64,000 bases of DNA from Atherix ibis (Eukaryota; Arthropoda; Insecta; Diptera; Athericidae). The translations under genes and the position numbers were made by a program. Position 1 is the stretch's first letter. Each line of letters begins with the position of its first letter. The stretch is taken from assembly GCA_958298945.1 (NCBI GenBank), contig OY282608.1:77176806-77240805 (forward strand), read 5' to 3'. This document shows, in pieces, positions 11,067-23,000 of this stretch. The notes below the pieces were generated by a model, which did not search any database, was not told the DNA's origin, and saw only the letters and a list, made by a program, of their open reading frames with translations.

Positions 11067-12690
11067 AGTTGGTTTGTTGATTTGTTGGTTTGTTGGTTTG
11101 TTGGTTTGTTTGTTTGCTGGTTTGTTCGTTGGTGGGCTTGTTGGTTTGTTGGCTTGTTGGCTTATTGGTTTGTTGGTTTGTTTGTTTGTTTGTTTATTTG
11201 TTTGTTGGTTTGTTGGTTTGTTGGGTTGCTGGTTTATTTGTTTGTTGGTTTGTTGGCTTGTTGGTTTGTTGGTTTGTTGGTTTGTTGGTTTGTTGGTTTG
11301 TTGGTTTGTTGGTTTGTTCGTTTGTTGGTTTGTTGGTTTATTTGTTTGTTGGTTTGTTGGTTTGTTGGTTTGTTCGTTTGTTCGTTTGTTGGCTTGTTGG
11401 TTTGTTGGCGTGTTGGCTTGTTGGTTTGTTGGTTTGTTGGTTTGTTGGTTTGTGGGCTTGTTGGTTTGTTGGCTTGTTGGTTTGTTGGCTTGTTGGCTTG
11501 TTGGCTTGTTGGTTTGTTGGTTTGTTGGTTTGTTGGTTTGTTGGTTTGTTGGATTATTGGTTTGTTCGATTGTTGGTTTGTTGGTTTGTTGGTTTGTTGG
11601 TTTGTTGGTTTGTTGGTTTGTTGGTTTGTTGGTTTGTTGGTTTGTTGGTTTGTTGGTTTGTTGGTTTGTTGGTTTATTGGTTTTTTTGGTTTGTTTGTTT
11701 GTTTGTTTGTTGGTTTATTTGTTTGTTGGCTTGTTGGTTTGTTGGCTTGTTGGCTTGTTTGCTTGTTGGTTTGTTGGTTTGTTTGGTTGTTGGTTTGTTG
11801 GTTTGTTGTTTTGTTGGTTTGTTGGTTTGTTGGTTTGTTGGTTTGTTGGTTTGTTGGTTTGTTGGTTTGTTGGTTTATTGGTTTGTCGGTTTGTTGGCTT
11901 GTTGCCTCGTTGGTTTGTTGGTTTGTTTGATTGTTAGTTTGTTGGTTTGTTGGTTTGTTGGTTTGTTGGTTTGTTGGTTTGTTGGTTTGTTTGTTTGTTG
12001 GTTTGTTCGTTTATTGGCTTGTTGGTTTGTTGGCTTGTTGGTTTGTTGGTTTGTTTGTTTGTTGGTTTATTTGTTTGTTGGTTTGTTGGTTTGTTGGGTT
12101 GTTAGTTTATTTGTTTGTTGGTTTGTTGGCATGTTGGTTTGTTGGTTTGTTGCTTTATTTGTTTGTTGGTTTCTTGGCTTGTTGGTTTGTTGGCTTGTTG
12201 GTTTGTTGGTTTATTGGTTTGTTGGTGTGTTGGTTTGTTGGTTTGTTGGTTTGTTGGTTTGTTGATTTGTTCGTTTGTTGGTTTGTTGGTTTATTTGTTT
12301 GTTGGTTTGTTGGTTTGTTGGTTTGTTCGTTTGTTCGTTTGTTGGCTTGTTGGTTTGTTGGCTTGTTGGCGTGTTGGTTTGTTAGTTTGTTGGTTTGTTG
12401 GTTTGTTGGTTTGTTGGTTTGTTCGTTTGTTGGTTTGTTGGTTTGTTGGTTTGTTGGCTTGTTGGTTTGTTGGTTTGTTGGTTTGTTGGTTTGTTGGTAT
12501 GTTGGTTTGTTGGTTTGTTGGTTTGTTGGTTTGTTGGTTTGTTGGTTTGTTGGCTTGTTGGCTTGTTGGTTTGTTGGCTTGTTGGCTTGTCGGTTTGTTG
12601 GTTTGTTGGTTTGTTGGTTTGTTGGTTTGTTGGTTTGTTGGTTTGTTGGTTTGTTGTTTTTTTGGTTTGTTTGTTTGTTGGTTTGTTGGT
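11067..12690 (+). repeat. HOR block Q, copy 2, grading into delta
   Basis: Second Q block (T tract at 11681, GGCATGTT with GCTTTATTTG at 12128). From about 11,940 onward it also matches the delta unit 1,734 bp downstream (12128 to 13862), so Q and delta share ancestry. A GATTTGTTCG cluster lies near 12263. Confidence 0.82.
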
Positions 12691-13093
12691 TCGTTTGTTT
12701 GTTTGTTGGTTGGTTTGTTCGTTTGTTTGCTTGTTGTCTTGTTGGTTTGTTGGTTTGTTGGTTTGTTGGTTTGTTGGTTTGTTGGTTTGTTGGTTTGTTG
12801 GTTTATTTGTTTGTTCATTTGTTTGTTGGTTTGTTGGTTTGTTAGTTTGTTGGGTTGTTGGTTTATTTGTTTGTTGGTTTGTTGGTTTTTGTTGGTTCGT
12901 TGGTTTCTTTGTTTATTGGTTTGTTGGTTTGTTAGTTTTTTGGTTTGTTGGTTTGTTTGTTTGTTGGTTTGTTCGTTTGTTGGCTTGTTGGTATATTGGC
13001 TTGTTGGCTTGTTGGCATGTTCGTTTGTTGGTTTTTTGGTTTGATGGTTTGTTGGTTTGTTGGCTTGTTGGCTTGTTGGATTGTTGCCTTGTT

Positions 13094-13253
13094 GGTTTGT
13101 TGGTTTGTTGGTTTGTTGGTTTGTTGGTTTGTTGGTTTGTTGGTTTGTTGGTTTGTTGGTTTGTTGGTTTGTTGGTTTGTTGGTTTGTTGGTTTGTTGGT
13201 TTGTTGGTTTGTTGGTTTGTTGGTTTGTTGGTTTGTTGGTTTGTTGGTTTGTT
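13094..13253 (+). repeat. Pure run of 20 canonical octamers (delta copy 1)
   Basis: 160 bp of perfect GGTTTGTT between the GATTGTTGCC marker and GGTTTATTTATT. The orthologous run in copy 2 (14844-14971) has 16 units. Confidence 0.9.
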
Positions 13254-13469
13254 GGTTTATTTATTTGTTGGTTTGTTGGCTTGTTGGTTTGTTGGCTTGT
13301 TAGTTTGTTGGTTTGTTGGATTATTTGTTTGTTGGTTTGTTGGTTTGTTGGTTTGTTGGTTTGTTTGTTTGTTGGTTTGTTGGCTTGTTGGTTTGTTGTT
13401 TTGTTGGTTTGTTGGCTTGTTGGCTTGTTGGCTTGTTGGTTTGTTGGTCTGTTGGTTTGTTGGCACGTT

Positions 13470-13637
13470 GGTTTGTTGGTTTGTTGGTTTGTTGGTTTGT
13501 TGGTTTGTTGGTTTGTTGGTTTGTTGGTTTGTTGGTTTGTTGGTTTGTTGGTTTGTTGGTTTGTTGGTTTGTTGGTTTGTTGGTTTGTTGGTTTGTTGGT
13601 TTGTTGGTTTGTTGGTTTGTTGGTTTGTTGGTTTGTT
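13470..13637 (+). repeat. Pure run of 21 canonical octamers (delta copy 1)
   Basis: 168 bp of perfect GGTTTGTT between GGCACGTT and GGTTTATT. The orthologous run in copy 2 (15196-15379) has 23 units. Confidence 0.9.
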
Positions 13638-14440
13638 GGTTTATTTGTTTGTTGATTTGTTGGCTTGTTGGTTTGTTGGCTTGTTAGTTTGTTGGTTTGT
13701 TGGTTTGTTGGTTTGTTTGTTTGTTGGTTTGTTCGTTTATTGGCTTGTTGGTTTGTTGGCTTGTTGGTTTGTTGGTTTGTTTGTTTGTTGGTTTATTTGT
13801 TTGTTGGTTTGTTGGTTTGTTGGGTTGTTGGTTTATTTGTTTGTTGGTATATTGGTTTGTTGGCATGTTGGTTTGTTGGTTTGTTGCTTTATTTGTTTGT
13901 TGGTTTCTTGGCTTGTTGGTTTGTTGGCTTGTTGGCTTGTTGGTTTGTTGGCTTGTTGGCTTGTCGGTTTGTTGGTTTGTTGGTTTGTTGGTTTGTTGAT
14001 TTGTTCGTTTGTTGGTTTGTTGGTTTATTTGTTTGTTGGTTTGTTGGTTTGTTGGTTTGTTCGTTTGTTCGTTTGTTGGCTTGTTGGTTTGTTGGCTTGT
14101 TGGCGTGTTGGTTTGTTAGTTTGTTGGTTTGTTGGTTTGTTGGTTTGTTGGTTTGTTCGTTTGTTGGTTTGTTGGTTTGTTGGTTTGTTGGCTTGTTGGT
14201 TTGTTGGTTTGTTGGTTTGTTGGTTTGTTGGTTTGTTGGTTTGTTGGTATGTTGGTTTGTTGGTTTGTTGGTTTGTTGGTTTGTTGGTTTGTTGGTTTGT
14301 TGGCTTGTTGGCTCGTTGGTTTGTTGGCTTGTTGGCTTGTCGGTTTGTTGGTTTGTTGGTTTGTTGGTTTGTTGGTTTGTTGGTTTGTTGGTTTGTTGGT
14401 TTGTTGTTTTTTTGGTTTGTTTGTTTGTTGGTTTGTTGGT

Positions 14441-15806
14441 TCGTTTGTTTGTTTGTTGGTTGGTTTGTTCGTTTGTTGGCTTGTTGTCTTGTTGGTTTGT
14501 TGGTTTGTTGGTTTGTTGGTTTGTTGGTTTGTTGGTTTGTTGGTTTGTTGGTTTATTTGTGTGTTCATTTGTTTGTTGGTTTGTTGGTTTGTTAGTTTGT
14601 TGGGTTGTTGGTTTATTTGTTTGTTGGTTTGTTGGTTTTTGTTGGTTCGTTGGTTTCTTTGTTTATTGGTTTGTTGGTTTGTTATTTTTTTGGTTTGTTG
14701 GTTTGTTTGTTTGTTGGTTTGTTCGTTTGTTGGCTTGTTGGTATATTGGCTTGTTGGCTTGTTTGCATGTTGGTTTGTTGGTTTTTTGGTTTGATGGTTT
14801 GTTGGTTTGTTGGCTTGTTGGCTTGTTGGATTGTTGCCTTGTTGGTTTGTTGGTTTGTTGGTTTGTTGGTTTGTTGGTTTGTTGGTTTGTTGGTTTGTTG
14901 GTTTGTTGGTTTGTTGGTTTGTTGGTTTGTTGGTTTGTTGGTTTGTTGGTTTGTTGGTTTGTTGGTTTGTTGGTTTATTTATTTGTTGGTTTGTTGGCTT
15001 GTTGGTTTGTTGGCTTGTTAGTTTGTTGGTTTGTTGGTTTGTTGGATTATTTGTTTGTTGGTTTGTTGGTTTGTTGGTTTGTTGGTTTGTTTGTTTGTTG
15101 GTTTGTTGGCTTGTTGGTTTGTTGTTTTGTTGGTTTGTTGGCTTGTTGGCTTGTTGGCTTGTTGGTTTGTTGGTCTGTTGGTTTGTTGGCACGTTGGTTT
15201 GTTGGTTTGTTGGTTTGTTGGTTTGTTGGTTTGTTGGTTTGTTGGTTTGTTGGTTTGTTGGTTTGTTGGTTTGTTGGTTTGTTGGTTTGTTGGTTTGTTG
15301 GTTTGTTGGTTTGTTGGTTTGTTGGTTTGTTGGTTTGTTGGTTTGTTGGTTTGTTGGTTTGTTGGTTTGTTGGTTTGTTGGTTTATTTGTTTGTTGATTT
15401 GTTGGCTTGTTGGTTTGTTGGCTTGTTAGTTTGTTGGTTTGTTGGTTTGTTGGTTTGTTTGTTTGTTGGTTTGTTCGTTTATTGGCTTGTTGGTTTGTTG
15501 GCTTGTTGGTTTGTTGGTTTGTTTGTTTGTTGGTTTATTTGTTTGTTGGTTTGTTGGTTTGTTGGGTTGTTGGTTTATTTGTTTGTTGGTATATTGGTTT
15601 GTTGGCATGTTGGTTTGTTGGTTTGTTGCTTTATTTGTTTGTTGGTTTCTTGGCTTGTTGGTTTGTTGGCTTGTTGGCTTGTTGGTTTGTTGGCTTGTTG
15701 GCTTGTCGGTTTGTTGGTTTGTTGGTTTGTTGGTTTGTTGGTTTGTTGGTTTGTTGGTTTGTTGGTTTGTTGTTTTTTTGGTTTGTTTGTTTGTTGGTTT
15801 GTTGGT
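14441..15806 (+). repeat. HOR delta, copy 2, with an exact 376-bp deletion
   Basis: Spacing between the TCG markers is 1,366 bp, 376 less than the 1,742-bp offset in force at that point. Copy 1 has two GCTTGTCGG motifs 376 bp apart (C at 13965 and 14341); copy 2 has one (C at 15707). The distance from that C to the next TCG marker is 100 bp in both copies. The missing segment is 47 octamers, as expected from recombination or slippage between the two motifs. Other anchors: GTATATTGGC 14741, GATTGTTGCC 14829, GGATTATT 15044. Confidence 0.9.
15196..15379 (+). repeat. Pure run of 23 canonical octamers, longest I found
   Basis: 184 bp of perfect GGTTTGTT between GGCACGTT and GGTTTATT. By eye it is the longest variant-free stretch in the window. 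It is two units longer than its copy-1 counterpart. Confidence 0.85.
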
Positions 15807-17552
15807 TCGTTTGTTTGTTTGTTCGTTGGTTTGTTCGTTTGTTGGCTTGTTGTCTTGTTGGTTTGTTGGTTTGTTGGTTTGTTGGTTTGTTGGTTTGTTG
15901 GTTTGTTGGTTTGTTGTTTTGTTGGTTTATTTGTTTGTTCATTTGTTTGTTTGTTTGTTTGTTGGTTTGTTGGTTTGTTAGTTTGTTGGGTTGTTGGTTT
16001 ATTTGTTTGTTGGTTTGTTGGTTTTTGTTGGTTCGTTGGTTTGTTTGTTTATTGGTTTGTTGGTTTGTTAGTTTTTTGGTTTGTTGGTTTGTTTGTTTGT
16101 TGGTTTGTTCGTTTATTGGCTTGTTGGTATATTGGCTTGTTGGCTTGTTGGCATGTTCGTTTGTTGGTTTTTTGGTTTGATGGTTTGTTGGTTTGTTGGC
16201 TTGTTGGCTTGTTGGATTGTTGCCTTGTTGGTTTGTTGGTTTGTTGGTTTGTTGGTTTGTTGGTTTGTTGGTTTGTTGGTTTGTTGGTTTGTTGGTTTGT
16301 TGGTTTGTTGGTTTGTTGGTTTGTTGGTTTGTTGGTTTGTTGGTTTGTTGGTTTGTTGGTTTGTTGGTTTGTTGGTTTATTTATTTGTTGGTTTGTTGGC
16401 TTGTTGGTTTGTTGGCTTGTTAGTTTGTTGGTTTGTTGGTTTGTTGGATTATTTGTTTGTTGGTTTGTTGGTTTGTTGGTTTGTTGGTTTGTTCGTTTGT
16501 TGGTTTGTTGGCTTGTTGGTTTGTTGGCTTGTTGGTTTGTTGGCTTGTTGGCTTGTTGGTTTGTTGGTTTGTTGGTTTGTTGGCATGTTGGTTTGTTGGT
16601 TTGTTTGTTTGTTGGTTTGTTGGTTTGTTGGTTTGTTGGTTTGTTGGTTTGTTGGTTTGTTGGTTTGTTGGTTTGTTGGTTTGTTGGTTTGTTTGTTTGT
16701 TGGTTTGTTGGTTTGTTGGTTTGTTGGTTTGTTGGTTTGTTGGTTTATTTGTTTGTTGATTTGTTGGCTTGTTGGTTTGTTGGCTTGTTAGTTTGTTGGT
16801 TTGTTGGTTTGTTGGTTTGTTTGTTTTTTGGTTTGTTCGTTTATTGGCTTGTTGGTTTGTTGGCTTGTTGGTTTGTTGGTTTGTTTGTTTGTTGGTTTAT
16901 TTGTTTGTTGGTTTGTTGGTTTGTTGGGTTGTTGGTTTATTTGTTTGTTGGTATGTTGGTTTGTTGGCATGTTGGTTTGTTGGTTTGTTGCTTTATTTGT
17001 TTGTTGGTTTGTTGGCTTGTTGGTTTGTTGGCTTGTTGGCTTGTTGGTTTGTTGGTTTATTGGTTTTTTGGTGTGTTGGTTTGTTGGTTTGTTGGTTTGT
17101 TGGTTTGTTGGTTTGTTGGTTTGTTCATTTGTTCGTTTGTTGGTTTGTTGGTTTATTTGTTTGTTGGTTTGTTGGTTTGTTGGTTTGTTCGTTTGTTCGT
17201 TTGTTGGCTTGTTGGTTTGTTGGCTTGTTGGCTTGTTGGTTTGTTAGTTTGTTGGTTTGTTGGTTTGTTGGTTTGTTGGTTTGTTCGTTTGTTGGTTTGT
17301 TGGTTTGTTGGTTTGTTGGCTTGTTGGTTTGTTGCTTTGTTGGTTTGTTGGTTTGTTGGTTTGTTGGTTTGTTGGTATGTTGGTTTGTTGGTTTGTTGGT
17401 TTGTTGGTTTGTTGGTTTGTTGGTTTGTTGGCTTGTTGGCTTGTTGGTTTGTTGGCTTGTTGGCTTGTCGGTTTGTTGGTTTGTTGGTTTGTTGGTTTGT
17501 TGGTTTGTTGGTTTTTTGTTTTTTTGGTTTGTTTGTTTGTCGGTTTGTTGGT
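15807..17552 (+). repeat. HOR delta, copy 3 (about 1,746 bp)
   Basis: TCG markers at 15807 and 17553. GTATATTGGC is at 16127, GATTGTTGCC at 16215, GGCATGTT with GCTTTATTTG at 16966. Near 17060-17080 it carries GGTTTATT-GGTTTTTT-GGTGTGTT in place of the first GCTTGTCGG, resembling the Q block near 12,220, so it did not descend from the deleted copy 2. The remaining GCTTGTCGG (C at 17469) lies 84 bp before the TCG marker, two octamers fewer than in copies 1 and 2. Confidence 0.87.
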
Positions 17553-18172
17553 TCGTTTGTTTGTTTGTTGGTTGGTTTGTTCGTTTGTTGGCTTGTTGTC
17601 TTGTTGGTTTGTTGGTTTGTTGGTTTGTTGGTTTGTTGGTTTGTTGGTTTGTTGGTTGGTTGGTTTGTTGGTTTGTTGGTTTGTTCGTTTGTTGGCTTGT
17701 TGGTATATTGGCTTGTTGGCTTGTTGTCATGTTCGTTTGTTGGTTTTTTGTTTTGATGGTTTGTTGGTTTGTTGGCATGTTGGCTTGTTGGATTGTTGCC
17801 TTGTTGTTTTGTTGGTTTGTTGGTTTGTTGGTTTGTTGGTTTGTTGCTTTGTTGGTTTGTTGGTTTGTTGGTTTGTTGGTTTGTTTGTTCATTTGTTTGT
17901 TTATTTTTTTGTTGGTTTGTTGGTTTGTTGGTTTGTTGGGTTGTTGGTTTATTTGTTTGTTGGTTCGTTGGTTTTTGTTGGTTCGTTGGTTTGTTTGTTT
18001 GTTGGTTTGTTGGTTTGTTAGTTTTTTGGTTTGTTGGTTTGTTTGTTTGTTGGTTTCTTCGTTTGTTGGCTTGTTGGTATTTTGGCTTGTTGGCTTGTTG
18101 GCATGTTCGTTTGTTGGTTTTTTGGTTTGATGGTTTGTTGGTTTGTTGGCATGTTGGCTTGTTGGATTGTTG
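17553..18172 (+). repeat. HOR delta, copy 4, truncated
   Basis: Starts with the TCG marker at 17553, has GTATATTGGC at 17703 and GATTGTTGCC at 17791, then a 382-bp step to a second GATTGTTGCC at 18173. Private changes include TTGTCATGTTCG near 17725, TTTTGATGG near 17751 and GGTATTTTGG near 18075. Confidence 0.8.
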
Positions 18173-20056
18173 GATTGTTGCCTTGTTGGTTTGTTGGTTT
18201 GTTGGTTTGTTGGTTTGTTGGTTTGTTGGTTTGTTGCTTTGTTGGTTTGTTGGTTTGTTGGTTTCTTGGTTTGTTGGTTTGTTGGTTTGTTGGTTTGTTG
18301 GTTTATTTGTTTGTTGGTTTGTTGGCTTGTTGGTTTGTTGGCTTGTTAGTTTGTTGGTTTGTTGGTTTGTTGGTTTGTTGGCATGTTGGTTTGTTGGTTT
18401 GTTGGTTTGTTGGTTTGTTGGTTTGTTGGTTTGTTGGTTTGTTGGTTTGTTGGTTTGTTGGTTTGTTGGTTTGTTGGTTTGTTGGTTTGTTGGTTTGTTG
18501 GTTTGTTGGTTTATTTGTTTGTTGGTTTGTTGGCTTGTTGGTTTGTTGGCTTGTTAGTTTGTTGGTTTGTTGGTTTGTTGGATTATTTGTTTGTTGGTTT
18601 GTTGGTTTGTTGGTTTGTTGGTTTGTTGGCTTGTTGGTTTGTTGGCTTGTTGGTTTGTTGGCTTGTTAGCTTGTTGGTTTGTTGGTTTGTTGGTTTGTTG
18701 GCATGTTGGTTTGTTGGTTTGTTCGTTTGTTGGCTTGTTGGTTTATTGGCTTGTTGGCTTGTTGGTATGTTTGTTTGTTGGTTTTTTGGTTTGTTGGCTT
18801 GTTGGCTTGTTGGCTTGTTGCCTTGTTGGTTTGTTGGTTTATTGGTTTGTTGGTTTGTTGGTTTGTTGGTTTGTTGGTCTGTTGGTTTGTTGGTTTGTTG
18901 GTTTGTTGGTTTGTTGGTTTGTTGGTTTGTTGGTTTATTTGTTTGTTGGGTTGTTGGCTTGTTGGTTTGTTGGCTTGTTAGTTTGTTGGTTTGTTGGTTG
19001 GTCGGATTATTTGTTTGTTGGTTTGTTGGTTTGTTGGTTTGTTGGTTTGTTGGTTTGTTGGCTTGTTGGTTTGTTGGCTTGTTGGTTTGTTGGCTTGTTG
19101 GCTTGTTGGTTTGTTGGTTTGTTGGTTCGTTGGCATGTTGGTTTGTTGGTTTGTTGGTTTGTTGGTTTGTTGGTTTGTTGGTTTGTTGGTTTGTTGATTT
19201 GTTGGTTTGTTGGTTTGTTGGTTTATTTGTTTGTTCGTGTGTTGGTTTGTTGGTTTGTTGGTTTGTTGATTTGTTGGTTTGTTGGTTTATTGGTATGTTC
19301 GTTTGTTGGCTTGTTGGTTTGTTGGCTTGTTGGTTTGTTCGTTTGTTGGTTTATTAGTTTGTTGGTTTGTTCGTTTGTTGGTTTGTTAATTTGTTGGCTT
19401 GTTGGTTTGTTGGCTTTTTGGTTTGTTGGTTTGTTGGTTTATTTGTTTGTTGGTTTGTTGGCTTGTTGGTTTGTTGGCTTGTTAGTTTGTTGGTTTGTTG
19501 GTTTGTTGGATTATTTGTTTGTTGGTTTGTTGGTTTGTTGGTTTTTTCGTTTGTTGGTTTGTTGGCTTGTTGGTTTGTTGGCTTGTTGGTTTGTTGGCTT
19601 GTTGGCTTGTTGGTTTGTTGGTTTGTTGGTTTGTTGGCATGTTGGTTTGTTGGTTTGTTGGTTTGTTGGTTTGTTGGTTTGTTGGTTTGTTGGTTTTTTG
19701 GTTTGTTGGTTTGTTGGTTTGTTGGTTTGTTGGTTTGTTGGTTTGTTGGTTTATTTGTTTGTTGGTTTGTTGGCCTGTTGGTTTGTTGGTTTGTTGGCTT
19801 GTTGGTTTGTTGGTTTGTTGGATTATTTGTTTGTTGGTTTGTTGGTTTGTTGGTTTGTTGGTTTGTTGGTTTGTTGGTTTGTTGGTTTGTTGGCTTGTTG
19901 GTTTGTTGGCTTGTTGGTGTGTTGGCTTGTTGGCTTATTGGTTTGTTGGTTTGTTGGTTTGTTGGCATGTTGGTTTGTTGGTTTGTTCGTTTGTTGGCTT
20001 GTTGGTTTATTGGCTTGTTGGCTTGTTGGCATGTTCGTTTGTTGGTTTTTTACTTT
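18173..20056 (+). repeat. HOR epsilon, leading partial copy
   Basis: Transition from delta to epsilon. It carries GATTGTTGCC at 18173, a derived GCTTGTTGCC near 18812, repeated GGATTATTTG units, GGTCGGATTATT near 19010 and GGTATGTTCG near 19290. The motif GGTGTGTT with GGCTTGTT at 19916 recurs at 23259, linking it to the next copy. Confidence 0.75.
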
Positions 20057-23000
20057 GATGGTTTGATGGTTTGTTGGTTTGTTGGCTTGTTGGCTTGTTG
20101 GATTGTTGCCTTGTTGGTTTGTTGGTTTGTTGGTTTGTTGGTTTGTTGGTTTGTTGGTTTGTTGGTTTGTTGGTTTGTTGGTTTGTTGGTTTGTTGGTTT
20201 GTTGGTTTGTTGGTTTGTTGGTTTGTTGGTTTGTTGGTTTGTTGGTTTGTTGGTTTATTTGTTTGTTGGTTTGTTGGCTTGTTGGTTTGTTGGCTTGTTA
20301 GTTTGTTGGTTTGTTGGGGTGTTGAATTATTTGTTTGTTGGTTTGTTGGTTTGTTGGTTTGTTGGTTTGTTGGCTTGTTGGTTTGTTGGCTTGTTGGTTT
20401 GTTGGCTTGTTAGCTTGTTGGTTTGTTGGTTTGTTGGTTTGTTGGCATGTTGGTTTGTTGGTTTGTTGGTTTGTTGGTTTGTTGGTTTGTTGGTTTGTTG
20501 ATTTGTTGGTTTGTTGGTTTGTTGGTTTATTTGTTTGTTCGTTTGTTGGTTTGTTGGTTTGTTGGTTTGTTGATTTGTTGGTTTGTTGGTTTATTTGTAT
20601 GTTCGTTTGTTGGCTTGTTGGTTTGTTGGCTTGTTGGTTTGTTCGTTTGTTGGTTTATTGGTTTGTTGGTTTGTTCGTTTGTTGGTTTGTTCATTTGTTG
20701 GCTTGTTGGTTTGTTGGTTTGTTAGTTTTTTGGTTTGTTGGTTTGTTTGTTTGTTGGTTTGTTCGTTTGTTGGCTTGTTGGTTTATTGACTTGTTGGCTT
20801 GTTGGCATGTTCGTTTGTTGGTTTTTTGGTTTGATGGTTTGTTGGTTTGTTGGCTTGTTGCCTTGTTGGATTGTTGCCTTGTTGGTTTGTTGGTTTGTTG
20901 GTTTGTTGGTTTGTTGGTTTGTTGGTTTGTTGGTTTGTTGGTTTGTTGGTTTGTTGGTTTCTTGGTTTGTTGGTTTGTTGGTTTGTTGGTTTGTTGGTTT
21001 GTTGGTTTGTTGGTTTGTTGGTTTATTTGTTTGTTGGTTTGTTGGCTTGTTGGTTTGTTGGTTTGTTTGTTTGTTGGTTTGTTCGTTTCTTGGCTAGTTG
21101 GTTTGTTGGCTTGTTGGCTTGTTGGTCTGTTGGTTTGTTTGCTTGTTGGTTTGTTGGTTTGTTGGTTTATTTGTTTGTTGGTTTGTTGGTTTTTGTTGGT
21201 TCGTTGGTTTGTTTGTTTGTTGGTTTGTTGGTTTGCTAGTTTTTTGGTTTGTTGGTTTGTTTGTTTGTTGGTTTGTTGGTTTGTTGGTTTGTTGGTTTGT
21301 TGGTTTGTTGGTTTGTTGGTTTATTTGTTTATTGGTTTGTTGGCTTGTTGCTTTGTTGGCTTGTTAGTTTGTTGGTTTGTTGGTTTGTTGGATTATTTGT
21401 TTGTTGGTTTGTTGGTTTGTTGGTTTGTTGGTTTGTTGGTTTGTTGGTTTGTTGGTTTGTTGGCTTGTTGGTTTGTTGGCTTGTTGGTTTGTTGGCTTGT
21501 TGGCTTGTTGGTTTGTTGATTTATTGGTTTGTTGTCTTGTTGGCATGTTCGTTTGTTGGTTTTTTGGGTTGATGGTTTGTTGGTTTGTTGGCTTGTTGGC
21601 TTGTTGATTTGTTGCCTTGTTGGTTTGTTAGTTTGTTGGTTTGTTAGTTTGTTGGTTGGTTGGTTTGTTGGTTTGTTGGTTTGTTGGTTTGTTGGTTTGT
21701 TGGTTTGTTGGTTTGTGGTTTGTTGGTTTGTTGGTTTGTTGGTTTGTTGGTTTGTTGGTTTGTTGGTTTATTTGTTTGTTGGTTTATTGGCTTGTTGGTT
21801 TGTTGGCTTGTTAGTTTGTTGGTTTGTTGGTTTGTTGGATTATTTGTTTGTTGGTTTGTTGGTTTGTTGGTTTGTTGGTTTGTTGGTTTGTTGGTTTGTT
21901 GGTTTGTTGGCTTGTTGGCTTATTGGTTTGTTGGTTTGTTGGCTTGTTGGTTTGTTGGCTTGTTGGCTTGTTGGTTTGTTGGTTTGTTGGTTTGTTGGCA
22001 TGTTGGTTTGTTGGTTTGTTGGTTTTTTGGTTTGTTGGTTTGTTGGTTTGTTGATTTGTTGGTTTGTTGGTTTGTTGGTTAATTTGTTTGTTCGTTTGTT
22101 GGTTTGTTGGTTTGTTGGTTTGTTGATTTGTTGGTTTGTTGGTTTATTGGTATGTTCGTTTGTGGGCTTGTTGTTTTGTTGGCTTGTTGGTTTGTTCGTT
22201 TGTTGGTTTATTGGTTTGTTGGTTTGTTCGTTTGTTGGTTTGTTAATTTGTTGGCTTGTTGGTTTGTTGGCTTGTTGGTTTGTTGGTTTGTTGGTTTATT
22301 TGTTTGTTGGTTTGTTGGCTTGTTGGTTTGTTGGCTTGTTAGTTTGTTGGTTTGTTGGTTTGTTGGATTATTTGTTTGTTGGTTTGTTGGTTTGTTGGTT
22401 TGTTGGTTTGTTCATTTGTTGGTTTGTTGGCTTGTTGGTTTGTTGGCTTGTTGGTTTGTTGGCTTGTTGGCTTGTTGGTTTGTTGGTTTGTTGGATTGTT
22501 GGCATGTTGGTTTGTTGGTTTGTTGGTTTGTTGGTTTGTTGGTTTGTTGGTTTGTTGGTTTGTTGGTTTGTTGGTTTGTTGGTTTGTTGGTTTGTTGGTT
22601 TGTTGGTTTGTTGGTTTGTTGGTTTGTTGGTTTGTTGGTTTGTTGGTTTGTTGGTTTGTTGGTTTGTTGGTTTATTTGTTTGTTGGTTTGTTGGCTTGTT
22701 GGTTTGTTGGCTTGTTAGTTTGTTGGTTTGTTGGTTTATTTGTTTGTTGGTTTGTTGGCTTGTTGGTTTGTTGGCTTGTTAGTTTGTTGGTTTGTTGGTT
22801 TGTTGGATTATTTGTTTGTTGGTTTTTGTTTGTTGGTTTGTTGGTTTGTTGGTTTGTTGGTTTGTTGGCTTGTTGGTTTGTTGGCTTGTTTGTTTGTTGG
22901 CTTGTTGGCTTGTTGATTTGTTGGTTTGTTGGTTTGTTGGCATGTTTGTTTGTTGGTTTGTTGGTTTGTTGGTTTGTTGGTTTGTTGGTTTGCTGATTTG

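Larger units (their letters stand above)
12691..14440 (+). repeat. HOR delta, copy 1 (1,750 bp)
   Basis: Bounded by the TCGTTTGTTTGTTTG marker at 12691 and 14441. Internal anchors are GTATATTGGC at 12991, GATTGTTGCC at 13079, a GGATTATT unit at 13318, GGCACGTT near 13462, GGCATGTT with GCTTTATTTG at 13862, and the motif GCTTGTCGG twice (its C at 13965 and 14341, 376 bp apart). Confidence 0.9.

Noticed and set aside
13665..17756. Open frame of 1,363 residues, and hundreds of other long open frames on both strands
   Set aside because: All are readings of the same octamer in different frames; the peptide is the same eight-residue cycle in every frame, starts and stops fall at random variant units, and no promoter, ribosome-binding site, codon bias or non-repeat domain is present.
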